Source: CAZLPZ01 sp964607245
GTDB lineage: Bacteria > Pseudomonadota > Alphaproteobacteria > Micavibrionales > Micavibrionaceae
Direction of reading: 5' to 3'
Assembly: GCA_964607245.1 (NCBI GenBank)
Contig: CAZSIB010000007.1
Span: 1-64,000 of the forward strand
Length of the DNA: 64,000 bases
In this document: positions 27,148 through 36,752 of the stretch, piece by piece
How positions within the stretch are numbered: the stretch's first letter is position 1
Layout: each line of letters opens with the position of its first letter
Position numbers and translations under genes: made by a program
The notes under the pieces: generated by a model
Databases searched by the model: none
What the model was told of the DNA's origin: nothing
The model's input: only the letters and a program-made list of their open reading frames with translations

Positions 27148-28086
27148 TTATTGCGTCAAGGACCTGTTTTGAAGAATGGCCCGGGTTTGGTCGCAATCCA
27201 TCGCCATCTGGGTGATCAGGGCGTCCAGGCTGTCAAAGCGCATTTCATCGCGTAATTTACGGGCAAATCGCACGCGGAGTTCTTGGCCATATAAATCTCC
27301 TTGAAAATCAAGAAGATGGACTTCAAGCAAGGCGCCCTCCACCGCAAACATGGGTCGATGCCCTAGGGATATAGCTGCCTTGTACCAGGTGGTGCCGGAG
27401 CGTGTCGCACAAGTCCCCGCATAGATCCCATGCGCGGGGATCAAGGCGTCGCTCATCGGAAGAATATTCGCTGTTGGGAATCCCAAAGTCCGTCCGCGTT
27501 GATCCCCATGAATGACGGTCCCGCGCATTTCCCAGGGCCAGCCCAAAAGGCGGTTCGCGTCATCCAGATGCCCTTCTTGCAAGGCCGCACGGATTCGTGT
27601 CGAGGAATAGGGGTTGCCCGTATGATCCGTCATGAGGTCAATTTGCGTTGTATCAATGCCGCAAGATTGGATTGTATTGGGTGTGCCGGCACGGTTGTGC
27701 CCGAAATGAAAATCCCGGCCTGTAAAAACATGCTGCGCCTTCAGTTTGTTGATCAAAATATCATGGATAAATTGTTCGGGTGTTTGGTGGGCGAGGGTTT
27801 CATCAAAGGGGAGAGAAAGAACGGTATCAACCTTGGATGTCGCCAGGCGGTCGTATTTGATCTCTCCGGGGGTTAATAGAAATCCCGGTGCATCGGGTCT
27901 AAAATATCGGCGGGGATGGGGATCAAACGTTAACACAACAAAAGGGACGGATAAATCGCGGGCGCGTCGTCGTGCGGTTTCCAGCATGGCCTGGTGGCCA
28001 ATATGAACGCCGTCGAAATTGCCAATGGCAACAACGCCGCCTTGGGCACTCGAGGGGATCGGAATATCGTGTGCTAGACGGATCAT
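27148..28086 (-). CDS. ribF: Bifunctional riboflavin kinase / FAD synthetase
   Basis: RibF makes FMN from riboflavin and FAD from FMN. The 312-residue protein has the nucleotidyltransferase motif GNFDGVHIGHQAML at about 22–35 and the kinase motif GFPTANI. Its start codon overlaps the ppx stop as ATGA, so it is translationally coupled to ppx. ileS lies 70 bases downstream. Confidence 0.95.
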   Translation of the reverse strand: MIRLAHDIPIPSSAQGGVVAIGNFDGVHIGHQAMLETARRRARDLSVPFVVLTFDPHPRRYFRPDAPGFLLTPGEIKYDRLATSKVDTVLSLPFDETLAHQTPEQFIHDILINKLKAQHVFTGRDFHFGHNRAGTPNTIQSCGIDTTQIDLMTDHTGNPYSSTRIRAALQEGHLDDANRLLGWPWEMRGTVIHGDQRGRTLGFPTANILPMSDALIPAHGIYAGTCATRSGTTWYKAAISLGHRPMFAVEGALLEVHLLDFQGDLYGQELRVRFARKLRDEMRFDSLDALITQMAMDCDQTRAILQNRSLTQ

Positions 28087-29096
28087 GTTGTCGGTTGAGG
28101 GGGAGTGGCAGGGGGGGGCATATGGCCCGATGGTCCGGAGGGGGCTGGGACAGGGGAGAGCGGTCGTTCCCCATTTTTAATTTCTTGCAACAGGCCATCC
28201 CGGATTCCCGCCGATGAGACATGGATTTCTTGGGGGTCGAATGTGTCGATGAGGGCGGATAAGACCAATCCAGCAACGGGTAAAAATTTTGCACGGTCAA
28301 AGTGGATATTATGGTTGTTGGGGTCGGCAATCTCTTTAATTGCGGTCTCTGGGCTGTTGTTCATCCACTCTGTCATGCGTTTCACCATGGCGGGGGCCAT
28401 GACGATGTCATCGACAAGAGCGCTATGTGGTGCGCCGGATCTAAGTTGATATAAACGCCCCAATGAACGTAAAGACCCACCAATAACATAGAGATAAGGA
28501 GTAGGAGATCGGTCGGTGCTCACCGCATCGCGTAAAGCAGATTCAATAAATATTCCGCAGTTATTGCCTTCTGTTGTTAAACGTTGAACCCCCAGGGGTA
28601 AACTGATCCCGTCATGAACAATACCGTTTTCGACGCGAGTAAGTTGCAAACTGCCGCCCCCCAAATCAACGACAAGGCCGTGCGCGTTTGAAACCATCGA
28701 GGTGACGCCCAACGCCCCCAATCGCGCCTCGGTTTGCCCATCAATCAGTTCGATCGATAATCCTAAATCCGTTTTTATTTTTTGGATAAAATCAGGCCCA
28801 TCCTGTGCGCGGCGCAAGGCGTCCGTTGCAACCGCAGCAACACCACGGACGTTATATTCTGGATTGCGTGCGATCTGGCAAAAGCGACGTAAGGCCGCTG
28901 TTGTCGCTTGAATCCCATCAGATCTTAAGTATCCGTCAGAGGAGAGGCGACCCAGTTCACAAAACGCATGGTCCTTATGGCGGCGCGTCCATCCATCGCC
29001 GGTCAAGGTATAAACGCCAAAGCGTGTGGCGTTCGTGCCAATATCAAAAATGGCAATGGTTGATCCAGGTGATGCAAAAAAAGGGGGTGTCGTCAT
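28083..29096 (-). CDS. Ppx/GppA family phosphatase
   Basis: The 337-residue protein belongs to the ASKHA exopolyphosphatase/pppGpp phosphatase family. The phosphate-1 loop is IFDIGTNATRFGVY, and the phosphate-2 loop is VVDLGGGSLQL. It has only the two catalytic domains and lacks the HD-like C-terminal domain of E. coli Ppx. The last 25 residues are Pro-rich. Polyphosphate or (p)ppGpp may be the substrate; the sequence does not decide. Its start overlaps the stop of the carboxypeptidase gene (TAATG). Confidence 0.9.
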   Translation of the reverse strand: MTTPPFFASPGSTIAIFDIGTNATRFGVYTLTGDGWTRRHKDHAFCELGRLSSDGYLRSDGIQATTAALRRFCQIARNPEYNVRGVAAVATDALRRAQDGPDFIQKIKTDLGLSIELIDGQTEARLGALGVTSMVSNAHGLVVDLGGGSLQLTRVENGIVHDGISLPLGVQRLTTEGNNCGIFIESALRDAVSTDRSPTPYLYVIGGSLRSLGRLYQLRSGAPHSALVDDIVMAPAMVKRMTEWMNNSPETAIKEIADPNNHNIHFDRAKFLPVAGLVLSALIDTFDPQEIHVSSAGIRDGLLQEIKNGERPLSPVPAPSGPSGHMPPPATPPQPTT

Positions 29097-30262
29097 TACT
29101 CTGCCACAAGCGCCGGCTGAGTAGCGCCGGGCGCAAGATGACTATGAGATATTTGTGGCGGGTTGTCCAGATGACGCGGGGACGGTGCCTGACGTGTGAC
29201 AGGCGAAAATTCTCGTTCAAGCATCTTTAATCGGGTATCCCGGTGACGCGGATTGTCACACGCCGCCACACTGATCATCAGGGGGCGTGACTGGTCAAAT
29301 CCCAACGCACCACCAAATACCCCGCCCGCCGTCACGGTAAATCCCGTTTTTCCAGGGTCCGCTGAGGCAGGGTCGTGCCCACGCATCAAGGGATTGGTAT
29401 TTGAAAAATCGCCCTGCATAAAACGGATGCTTGGGGTGCGAAGAATCGTGACGAGTTCTGGAATCTTCAAGGCTGCCCACGCCCACCGGGCCATATCGTG
29501 AACGGTTGAAACATTATGTTTTAAGGCATCAAGACGAGCGCCCTTTGCAATGGTATCTTTTAAAGTCGCGGCGTAATCTGCGGGGCGTTGCCGTTCGTTT
29601 AAGCATTGGGCCGCATTCGAAATTCCACTTGGTTCCTTGATAGAGCTATGGTCACTGCCGATCGCGGATAAGAGAGGCAAGACCAATTCTGGATAGGGTC
29701 TTCCAGTGATTCCCTCTAAATGGCGGGCGAGACCCACACTGGTATACAGGTTTGATGCGACAAGGGTATTCGCAAGCGCATCGCGCAACGACATGCGCAT
29801 TGTCCCGTGCGCCCCAATTACAGTATCATCACAAATTGTGGCATTGATTTTTGGTTTTGGAAGTTCTTTTCCTTTTCGTACTTCCTTGTTTACGACGGGC
29901 GCTGGGCGCGGGATGTCGATTTCTGTGTCCCATCTTGTTTGCTCGGATTTAACCGCCTGATGAACTGCAAGCGCTAAAGGAAGTTTAGACACCGAGGCAG
30001 GAAGGACCGGGTCATGGGCATTGTGGGCGTGTAAGACGTGGCCTGTATAGGCATCGGCGACATATTCTGCGCCGCATTGAGGGTAATTTTCCGGCGGGAT
30101 AACCACAACAGATTTTGTGGCGGCAGGGCGTTTTGCGGGGGACGTTGGTTTCTTTTTAGCATCCACAGGAAATCCGGCACCCAACCCAACGGCAAGAACA
30201 AAGGCGGCGGCAAGGCCGCGCGCCCATGGTGGTGCATGATTCGTTTTTATTTCCCTATTCAT
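29096..30262 (-). CDS. D-alanyl-D-alanine carboxypeptidase-like protein (S11)
   Basis: The 388-residue protein is a periplasmic penicillin-binding-type hydrolase. A signal segment (about 14–35) is followed by the SxxK motif SVSK (S90, K93) and a clear KTG (in DPGKTGFTV). The middle SxN motif is not clear: the aligned stretch is ASNLYTSVGLA, so the usual Asn may be displaced. It likely trims peptidoglycan stem peptides. It leads the ppx–ribF operon. Confidence 0.85.
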   Translation of the reverse strand: MNREIKTNHAPPWARGLAAAFVLAVGLGAGFPVDAKKKPTSPAKRPAATKSVVVIPPENYPQCGAEYVADAYTGHVLHAHNAHDPVLPASVSKLPLALAVHQAVKSEQTRWDTEIDIPRPAPVVNKEVRKGKELPKPKINATICDDTVIGAHGTMRMSLRDALANTLVASNLYTSVGLARHLEGITGRPYPELVLPLLSAIGSDHSSIKEPSGISNAAQCLNERQRPADYAATLKDTIAKGARLDALKHNVSTVHDMARWAWAALKIPELVTILRTPSIRFMQGDFSNTNPLMRGHDPASADPGKTGFTVTAGGVFGGALGFDQSRPLMISVAACDNPRHRDTRLKMLEREFSPVTRQAPSPRHLDNPPQISHSHLAPGATQPALVAE

Positions 30263-30298
30263 TCATGCAGGATACGGGAAAATAGGGGAAAAAGTCCA

Positions 30299-30332
30299 GT
30301 AAAAAGCCCGGAACATGACCGCTCCGGGCTAA
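30299..30332 (-). terminator. Rho-independent terminator after rpmG
   Basis: On the minus strand, AGCCCGGAG-loop-TTCCGGGCT forms a GC-rich stem followed by TTTTT. It lies about 20 bases past the rpmG stop. It separates rpmG from the carboxypeptidase operon. Confidence 0.88.
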
Positions 30333-30349
30333 AAAAACAAATATAAGAA

Positions 30350-30559
30350 TTAATTCTTCTTATGCGGCGGCATTTTCTTTTCTTCGAAATCGACATGCGC
30401 GCCCAGTTTCCCCGTTTCTGGATTTTTGGCCCGCGGGTCATATTTGCGGAATTTCATCTTTTCCGTGATGTTTTTGGGGTTCTTTTGAATGTAATAGGTT
30501 GTGCCCGTCCCGGCCGAACTCACCAGGCGGATCTTGGTTACTGCGCTTTTCTTTGCCAT
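30350..30559 (-). CDS. rpmG: Large-subunit ribosomal protein L33
   Basis: This 69-residue basic protein starts MAKKSAVTKIRLVSSAGTGT, characteristic of the zinc-free L33 type; it has no cysteines. The C-terminus KKFDP-like region reads FRKYDPRAKNPETGK and is slightly longer than E. coli L33. AAGGACC precedes the ATG. It has its own promoter and terminator. Confidence 0.94.
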   Translation of the reverse strand: MAKKSAVTKIRLVSSAGTGTTYYIQKNPKNITEKMKFRKYDPRAKNPETGKLGAHVDFEEKKMPPHKKN

Positions 30560-30590
30560 TTTAAGGTCCTTTATCTCAAAAACTCGCGCG

Positions 30591-30618
30591 ATATTACGGA
30601 TTTTTATGAGAGAGTCAA
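30591..30618 (-). promoter_or_regulatory. rpmG: rpmG promoter
   Basis: On the minus strand TTGACT and TAATAT are separated by 16 bases, about 32 bases upstream of the rpmG ATG. Confidence 0.5.
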
Positions 30619-30707
30619 GCAAGATTGAGGATAATCCTTTATTCTCTGGCGACCTTGGTTTCACGACACAGGACTCCCCGCAAAAAATCCTATTTTATCC
30701 ATAAAAC

Positions 30708-30736
30708 TTGACTTTTTCAGGGGCCTATGGAATAAG
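30708..30736 (+). promoter_or_regulatory. galU: Possible galU promoter
   Basis: TTGACT is followed after 17 bases by AATAAG. The -10 box is weak. This would drive the first part of the exopolysaccharide locus. Confidence 0.3.
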
Positions 30737-30786
30737 GGCGCTAGTTTTGCGCGGGTCTCCATCTCCTCAGAAATAGGATCATCAAC

Positions 30787-31722
30787 ATGGCGTTATCGAA
30801 CATTCCTCGGGTCCGCAAGGCGGTCTTTCCTGTGGCAGGGTTGGGGACGCGGCTTCTTCCCGCAACCAAGGTGATGCCCAAGGAAATGTTGCCGGTGGTC
30901 GATCGCCCGCTGATCCAAATCGCCGTGGAAGAAGCCCAAGAGGCGGGGATTGACGAATTCATCTTTGTCACAAGCCATGGCAAAGAAATGTTGGTTGAGC
31001 ATTTTGAGGACGCGCCGGAACTCGTTGACGTCTTACGCAACCGGGGAAAACTGGATCAAATTGCAAAAGTAAACGCGGTGACGTTACCCGACCGGGCGCT
31101 CGCCACCGCCCTTCAGAACAAACCCTTGGGTCTGGGGCATGCGGTCTGGTGTGCGCAACAACTGGTGGGGGATGAACCGTTTGCGGTTCTTTTGCCGGAC
31201 GATATTATTCGTGGGCCGCGCGGATGCCTTGCGCAAATGATGGATGTGTACCATCGCCAAGGTGGAAACGTCATTGCTGTGTGTGAAGTCGCCAAGGCAG
31301 ACACATCAAAATACGGCATTTTGGATATTGCGGGTCAAGACGGTAATGTCGTCAAGGTCAAAGGGCTCGTTGAAAAACCAAGCCCGGATCACGCCCCCTC
31401 AAACATGGCGATTATTGGCCGGTATATTCTTCAGCCAGGATTATTTACCCATCTCGCGCGTCATGAACGTGGCGCGGGCGGTGAAATTCAACTCACCGAT
31501 GCGATGGCGCGGTTACTGGCCGATGAACCTTTTTTCGGTGTGTTGTTTGAGGGTGAGCGGTTGGATTGCGGGACGGATAAAGGCTTTGTGATGGCCCAGA
31601 TCGCTTATGCGCTGGATCAACCGGCTCTTGCCGATGCGGTTGCCGCGTATATGGAACAAAAACTACAAGTGTATCGCGACAAGGCGGAAACCCTCGCGTC
31701 ACGTCGCGTTGCAAATGGATAA
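30787..31722 (+). CDS. galU: UTP–glucose-1-phosphate uridylyltransferase
   Basis: GalU makes UDP-glucose. The 311-residue protein has the nucleotidyltransferase start PVAGLGTRLLPATKVMPKEMLP, with FAVLLPDD and VEKP motifs. It begins the exopolysaccharide locus and supplies the substrate of the epimerase encoded next, only seven bases away. Confidence 0.96.
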   Translation: MALSNIPRVRKAVFPVAGLGTRLLPATKVMPKEMLPVVDRPLIQIAVEEAQEAGIDEFIFVTSHGKEMLVEHFEDAPELVDVLRNRGKLDQIAKVNAVTLPDRALATALQNKPLGLGHAVWCAQQLVGDEPFAVLLPDDIIRGPRGCLAQMMDVYHRQGGNVIAVCEVAKADTSKYGILDIAGQDGNVVKVKGLVEKPSPDHAPSNMAIIGRYILQPGLFTHLARHERGAGGEIQLTDAMARLLADEPFFGVLFEGERLDCGTDKGFVMAQIAYALDQPALADAVAAYMEQKLQVYRDKAETLASRRVANG

Positions 31723-31729
31723 GAAAACG

Positions 31730-32794
31730 ATGAGTGGACAAACGATACTGGTAACAGGCGGGGCTGGATATATCGGCTCCCATGTGTGCAAGCAACTGGT
31801 GTCCGCGGGGCATCTTCCCGTTGTCTATGATAATTTGTGCACAGGAAACCGCGGCGCCGTCAAATGGGGCCCGTTTGAACAGGGCGATATCCGTGATCGT
31901 GCGCGGTTATCAAGTGTGATCCGCCGATATCGGACCACAACTGTCATGCATTTTGCGGCCCTTATTCAGGTGGCGGATTCGGTTATAAACCCTGCACTCT
32001 ACTATGAGAATAATGTATATGGCACGTCGTGCTTGCTGGAAGAGATGCGTATCGCAGGAATTCGGTCATGCGTATTTTCAAGTACCGCTGCTGTCTATGG
32101 CCTGCCGCAGGCAACGTTACTCGACGAAGATCATCCTCTGGCCCCGATCAATCCCTATGGCCGAACGAAACTTGCAGCCGAGAATATGATCCGCGATTAC
32201 GCCGCTGCCTATGGTATCAACGTTGCCATTCTGCGTTATTTTAATGCCGCCGGCGCGGATATCGACCACGAGCTCGGGACGGCCTATCCAAAAGATACGC
32301 ATTTAGTTCCCTTGATTATGCAGGTGGCCAGTGGCCTGCGCCGTGATATCCAGGTTTTTGGCAGCGATTATCCAACACCGGACGGGACGGCGATGCGTGA
32401 TTATATTCACGTGGTCGATTTGGCAAATGCTCATGTGCGGGCCCTTGATGCGGTGACGGGCGGCAAGATTCAGGGCGCGACGACACTTAATCTTGGGATT
32501 GGTACCGGATATTCCGTACAGCAAGTGATTGATCGTGCGCGTGCGGTGACAGGGCATCCGATCTTGGCCGAGATTTCAGATCGTCGTGCAGGAGATCCAC
32601 CAGTGCTTGTGGCCGATGCGTCCCGTGCGCGAGATGTCCTCGGGTGGGTGCCGCAACATTCGGATTTGGACACAATTTTATCAACAGCTTGGGCCTGGCG
32701 TCAGAAACAAAATGCACTGGGTCGGACAGGGGCGTTCACCGCGTCTACTGTTTCTGCATTCGGCCATAAAACAGCCGCGAGCGCGGTGTCATGA
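31730..32794 (+). CDS. galE: UDP-glucose 4-epimerase
   Basis: GalE converts UDP-glucose into UDP-galactose. The 354-residue SDR protein has the NAD motif TGGAGYIGSH, the catalytic S in SSTAAVYG and Y-x3-K in YGRTK. I start at MSGQTILV (31730), with GGATAAG eight bases upstream. UDP-galactose is the donor for the ExoY-like initiating transferase whose gene overlaps the galE stop by ATGA. Confidence 0.95.
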   Translation: MSGQTILVTGGAGYIGSHVCKQLVSAGHLPVVYDNLCTGNRGAVKWGPFEQGDIRDRARLSSVIRRYRTTTVMHFAALIQVADSVINPALYYENNVYGTSCLLEEMRIAGIRSCVFSSTAAVYGLPQATLLDEDHPLAPINPYGRTKLAAENMIRDYAAAYGINVAILRYFNAAGADIDHELGTAYPKDTHLVPLIMQVASGLRRDIQVFGSDYPTPDGTAMRDYIHVVDLANAHVRALDAVTGGKIQGATTLNLGIGTGYSVQQVIDRARAVTGHPILAEISDRRAGDPPVLVADASRARDVLGWVPQHSDLDTILSTAWAWRQKQNALGRTGAFTASTVSAFGHKTAASAVS

Positions 32795-33408
32795 CCCTCT
32801 ATCGGTCAAAGATAAAACCTATTATCGATTATACGGGAGCCGCTACAATTGGAATTCTTGCCGCGCCCCTTTTGTGTTATCTGATATTCAAGGTGAAACG
32901 CGATGGGGGACCTGCTTTTTATACCCAGTCGCGCATTGGTAAAGACGGGAAAATCTTTCAATGTTGGAAATTCCGTACGATGGTTGTCGGGGCGGACCAG
33001 GTTTTGCAAGAGATTCTAGCCAAGGACGCGGTAGCACGGCAAGAATGGGAACGTGATTTTAAATTAAAAAATGATCCGCGAATTACCCCCATTGGTCTTA
33101 TCCTGCGGAAGACGAGTTTGGATGAATTGCCGCAACTCCTCAACATTTTGCGGGGGGAAATGAGTTTAGTGGGGCCGCGCCCGGTGACGGCAGCCGAGGA
33201 ATCCTATTACGGGGATTATTTTCGTGATTACTTATCGATCCGTCCAGGGATGACGGGTCTGTGGCAAATCAGTGGCCGAAATGATATCAGTTATGATCAG
33301 CGTGTGCAGATGGACTCGTGGTATGCGCGCAACTTATCCTTTTGGGTGGATTTGAAAATTCTATTTGCAACGATTGGCGTTGTTCTACGCCGCAAGGGAT
33401 CGTATTAA
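32791..33408 (+). CDS. Initiating sugar-phosphate transferase (ExoY/WbaP C-terminal type)
   Basis: The 205-residue protein transfers a sugar phosphate, often galactose-1-P, from UDP-sugar to undecaprenyl phosphate. It has one N-terminal membrane segment, KFRTMVVGA, RKTSLDELPQLLNILRGEMS, LVGPRP and RPGMTGLWQISGR. The short form without the multi-pass domain resembles ExoY. Its place next to galE supports galactose as first sugar; this is inference. Confidence 0.93.
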   Translation: MTLYRSKIKPIIDYTGAATIGILAAPLLCYLIFKVKRDGGPAFYTQSRIGKDGKIFQCWKFRTMVVGADQVLQEILAKDAVARQEWERDFKLKNDPRITPIGLILRKTSLDELPQLLNILRGEMSLVGPRPVTAAEESYYGDYFRDYLSIRPGMTGLWQISGRNDISYDQRVQMDSWYARNLSFWVDLKILFATIGVVLRRKGSY

Positions 33409-33419
33409 AAGAGGCAGCG

Positions 33420-34835
33420 GTGGCGCTCAAGAAAATATTTTTAGGGGCAGGGGCGATGTCCTCTGTCACGATCATCCGTATGATTGCCCAAATGGCAATT
33501 GTGCCGGTATTAGCGCGGCTCCTGACCCCAGAAGAATACGGGCTGATGGGTATGGCGATGCCGATCATCCTTTTTATCATGATTTTTTCGGATATTGGCG
33601 TGACAGGCGCACTTTTACGCACAAATGATCGAACGCACCAAAAAGAATGGTCCAGCAGTTTCTGGGCGGTAATGGGGATGGGCGGGGCGCTCTCGTGTGC
33701 CCTTGTCTTGGCGGCTCCAGTCATTGGATGGCTTTTATCCGAGCCCCGTGTGGTGCCGATTATATCGACCCTGGCGGCGGTGATATTTTTACAATCTCTT
33801 GTCACCGTGCCTGGTGCGTTCCTTCAGTACCACAAGAAATTTTTTATTCTTGCCGGGACAGAATTTATCTCTATGGCTGCCAGCATTGGTGCTGTTATCT
33901 TTTTTGCGCTTGCCGGATACGGCGTTTGGGCCTTGGTTCTTCAGCAAGTTGTACACTATGTCTTGAAATGTATTTTTATTCTTATGCTGTCGGGGTATCA
34001 ACCCAGGCTCGAATTTGACATGCCCACCATTGTGCCGCATTTAAAATTCGGAAAAGATGTGTTGGGGTCAAGCGCGATGAACACCCTGTCCCAAATGGCG
34101 ATCAGTCTGTTGATGGGACGATTTCTGGGCGTTGAAGCGGTGGGTATTTATACCATGGCGATGTTATTCGTTACGCTGCCTGCACGATTTGCAGCGGCAC
34201 CGTTACAATTTGTCCTCTACCCGTATCTTGCCAAGATACAGGATAGGCCCGATCAATTTCGTGACATCTTTATATTTTTTACCCGGATTCTGGTGCTTAT
34301 TTTTGTGCCCAGTGTTTTTCTGTTAGCAAGCGCGCAGGCGTCGTTTTTCGCGCTTTTGCTCTCTGCAAAGTGGCATGGAGCGGGTGTTTTATTTGCAATT
34401 CTAACACCCATGGCCGCGTTTCAAGCGTTCCTTTCCCTGCGTGGGACGGTCGCAATGCTCATGGGACGGCCCGATATACTTGCGCGGCAATCTTTTGAAT
34501 ATGGGATGATCTCTATTCTGACGTCCGTTCTTTTTCTGGCGTTTGGACTTTATCATTGGGCGGTTGTGATGATGGTCGTTTATTTATTCTATCAATTACG
34601 CGGGATTAACATGATCTTGCCCTTGGTGGAGATGCAGGCCTGGGATTACCATCGATTGTGGATTTTACCAAGCTTAGTGGCGCTGACCGCTGTCATTGTT
34701 CATCAACTCTTGGGCGGTGGTCTTGTGCTCGCCGTCTTTCTTTTGGGCGGATGTTGGGCGACGCTTTTGATTCGTGAATATCCATTATGGCGTCAAGATT
34801 ATAACCGTCTGCGCGATGTCTTGGGGGCAGAGTGA
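33420..34835 (+). CDS. Wzx-type polysaccharide flippase
   Basis: The 471-residue protein has 12–14 hydrophobic segments and belongs to the MOP exporter group (WzxC/ExoT-like). It would flip lipid-linked repeat units across the inner membrane. I choose the GTG at 33420, which follows AGAGG by five bases and lies 11 bases after the upstream stop; the longer frame runs back into the transferase gene. The next gene starts four bases after its stop. Confidence 0.9.
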   Translation: MALKKIFLGAGAMSSVTIIRMIAQMAIVPVLARLLTPEEYGLMGMAMPIILFIMIFSDIGVTGALLRTNDRTHQKEWSSSFWAVMGMGGALSCALVLAAPVIGWLLSEPRVVPIISTLAAVIFLQSLVTVPGAFLQYHKKFFILAGTEFISMAASIGAVIFFALAGYGVWALVLQQVVHYVLKCIFILMLSGYQPRLEFDMPTIVPHLKFGKDVLGSSAMNTLSQMAISLLMGRFLGVEAVGIYTMAMLFVTLPARFAAAPLQFVLYPYLAKIQDRPDQFRDIFIFFTRILVLIFVPSVFLLASAQASFFALLLSAKWHGAGVLFAILTPMAAFQAFLSLRGTVAMLMGRPDILARQSFEYGMISILTSVLFLAFGLYHWAVVMMVVYLFYQLRGINMILPLVEMQAWDYHRLWILPSLVALTAVIVHQLLGGGLVLAVFLLGGCWATLLIREYPLWRQDYNRLRDVLGAE

Positions 34836-34839
34836 TTTC

Positions 34840-35754
34840 ATGTCGATTAAACTGTCATTGATTATTTGCACACGGAACCGCGCGCCGGTCTTACCCGCAT
34901 GTTTGGATGCAGTTCTAGAATCGATCAAAGAGTCGGGAACGCATTTTGTTCAGGTGATCGTGGTAAATAACGGGTCAACCGACGCGACCACCCAAGCCCT
35001 GTCGGATTGGCAGGATCAAAATGATTTTACTTTAAAAATTGTTGACGCACCGCATCCTGGGTTATCGCGCGCGCGTAATGCAGGATTGGCCGTTGCGATG
35101 GGGGATTTGATCATCTTTACCGATGATGACTGCATTATGGACCGGATGTATATCAAAACGGCGCTTGCTCTGGCATCGAGAGATGCCGCACCCGTTTTAC
35201 GCGGCGGGCGTATTGAACAGGGGGACCCGACCGATTTACCGCTCACAATCAAAACAGATCTGGCCCGACAAACCTGGTCGAAAGATCAAAAATCCATGCG
35301 GCACGGGTCGCTTTCAGGTGTTATTTCAGGGTGCAGTTTTATCTTCCCACGCGTAATGTATGATGCGCTTGGCGATTTTGATGTCGCTTTGGGGGCGGGG
35401 TCCCAAAACCCCGGTGCCGATGATACCGATTATTTGGTTCGGGCCTATCTCGCCGGATTCACAATCGAATACAACCCCGATTTGATTGTGCATCATTTCC
35501 ATGGGCGTCAAACAAAAGAACAAGGGCGCGCGTTGATGATCAATTATTTGCTGGGGATCGGCGGGATGATGACGAAATATATCATGACCTCGCGCGATGT
35601 TTGGCGCCCGTTTGTTTGGGATATCAAAAACTGGATCAAAGAGATGCTCCAGGGCAAAAATCTATACCTGCCGGAATATGATTTATCGTATCGTGATGTT
35701 GTATTCTATACCCTGCGCGGGATGTGGATTTATTTTTGGGCAGATAAAAAATGA
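34840..35754 (+). CDS. Glycosyltransferase family 2 protein
   Basis: This 304-residue inverting GT-A enzyme begins MSIKLSLIICTRNRAP. It has NNGSTDATT and a metal-binding FTDDDC. The C-terminal part carries GADDTDYLVRAYLAGF, a feature of the GT2 acceptor region. It adds a sugar to the repeat unit; the donor is unknown. The stop overlaps the next start as ATGA. Confidence 0.9.
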   Translation: MSIKLSLIICTRNRAPVLPACLDAVLESIKESGTHFVQVIVVNNGSTDATTQALSDWQDQNDFTLKIVDAPHPGLSRARNAGLAVAMGDLIIFTDDDCIMDRMYIKTALALASRDAAPVLRGGRIEQGDPTDLPLTIKTDLARQTWSKDQKSMRHGSLSGVISGCSFIFPRVMYDALGDFDVALGAGSQNPGADDTDYLVRAYLAGFTIEYNPDLIVHHFHGRQTKEQGRALMINYLLGIGGMMTKYIMTSRDVWRPFVWDIKNWIKEMLQGKNLYLPEYDLSYRDVVFYTLRGMWIYFWADKK

Positions 35755-36752
35755 CAGAAAATAAAAAACAATTTTTAGAATGGCGCGCCAAAATCAATGC
35801 GTGTTTAGAGCCTTTAATTCGGTCCGAAGATAAATTTGCGCTACTTGATTTTCCAAACCATGCAAATGTGGGTGACAGCATGATTTGGATGGGAGAGACA
35901 CGTTTCTTTCGTGCTTATCTTAAGGCAATACCATCTTATGTTGCGGATCACCATCGTTTTTCATCGTCGGCACTTGTTCACCATGTGCCGACGGGACCAA
36001 TTTTTTTACATGGGGGTGGAAATTTTGGTGATCTGTGGCCCGCGCATCAACATTTCCGTGAGGAAATATTGCGGACGTTTCCAGACCGCCCCATCATTCA
36101 ATTGCCGCAATCGATTCATTTTCAAGACCCGCAGAACTTGGCGCGTGCAGCGCGTGCCATCCATTCGCATCAAAATTTTACGTTACTTGTCCGTGATAAG
36201 AATAGTTTTAAAATCGCAACAGAACATTTTAAATGTCCTGTGTTTCTATGCCCGGATATGGCACTTTATTTAGATCCTGTCACCGATAAAATTCAAAAAA
36301 CGCGTGATATCCTTTATTTATTGCGCAGTGATCATGAAAAGAAATCCTCTATGGGAGAAGTTCAAAATCTTTCCCCCTGTGAAGATTGGATCATGGATCC
36401 AGAGGGGTTCGAACAACAGATCCGCACAGGAACAATTTGGCGACTTCCCTTGATATTGGGCGCAGACGCTTTGAATCCCGCAATGCGGCGTTTTGCGCTT
36501 TATGAACGCCTGGCGCAGGGGCGGATGATGCGTGGGATCAAGCAAATTGGATCCGCGCGCTATGTCATTACCGATCGCCTGCATGTGCATATTTTATGCA
36601 TTCTTATGGGGATTCCGCATGCCGTTCTCGATAACAGCTACGGCAAGATCAAAAGTGTTTCAAGTGTATGGATACCCGAAATGCCCGATGTGCATTTTGT
36701 TGATACCCTGCTTCAGGCGATTGAGATGTATCAGAGAGCGCGCGCGGCATGA
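35751..36752 (+). CDS. Polysaccharide pyruvyl transferase family protein
   Basis: The 333-residue protein has the family pattern: DFPNHANVGDSMIW near the start, FLHGGGNFGD, IIQLPQSIHF and the C-terminal TDRLHVHILCILMGIPH. Such enzymes add pyruvate ketals from PEP to exopolysaccharides, as ExoV does in succinoglycan. It is coupled to both neighbours by ATGA overlaps, so pyruvylation is likely part of this polymer. Confidence 0.9.
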   Translation: MTENKKQFLEWRAKINACLEPLIRSEDKFALLDFPNHANVGDSMIWMGETRFFRAYLKAIPSYVADHHRFSSSALVHHVPTGPIFLHGGGNFGDLWPAHQHFREEILRTFPDRPIIQLPQSIHFQDPQNLARAARAIHSHQNFTLLVRDKNSFKIATEHFKCPVFLCPDMALYLDPVTDKIQKTRDILYLLRSDHEKKSSMGEVQNLSPCEDWIMDPEGFEQQIRTGTIWRLPLILGADALNPAMRRFALYERLAQGRMMRGIKQIGSARYVITDRLHVHILCILMGIPHAVLDNSYGKIKSVSSVWIPEMPDVHFVDTLLQAIEMYQRARAA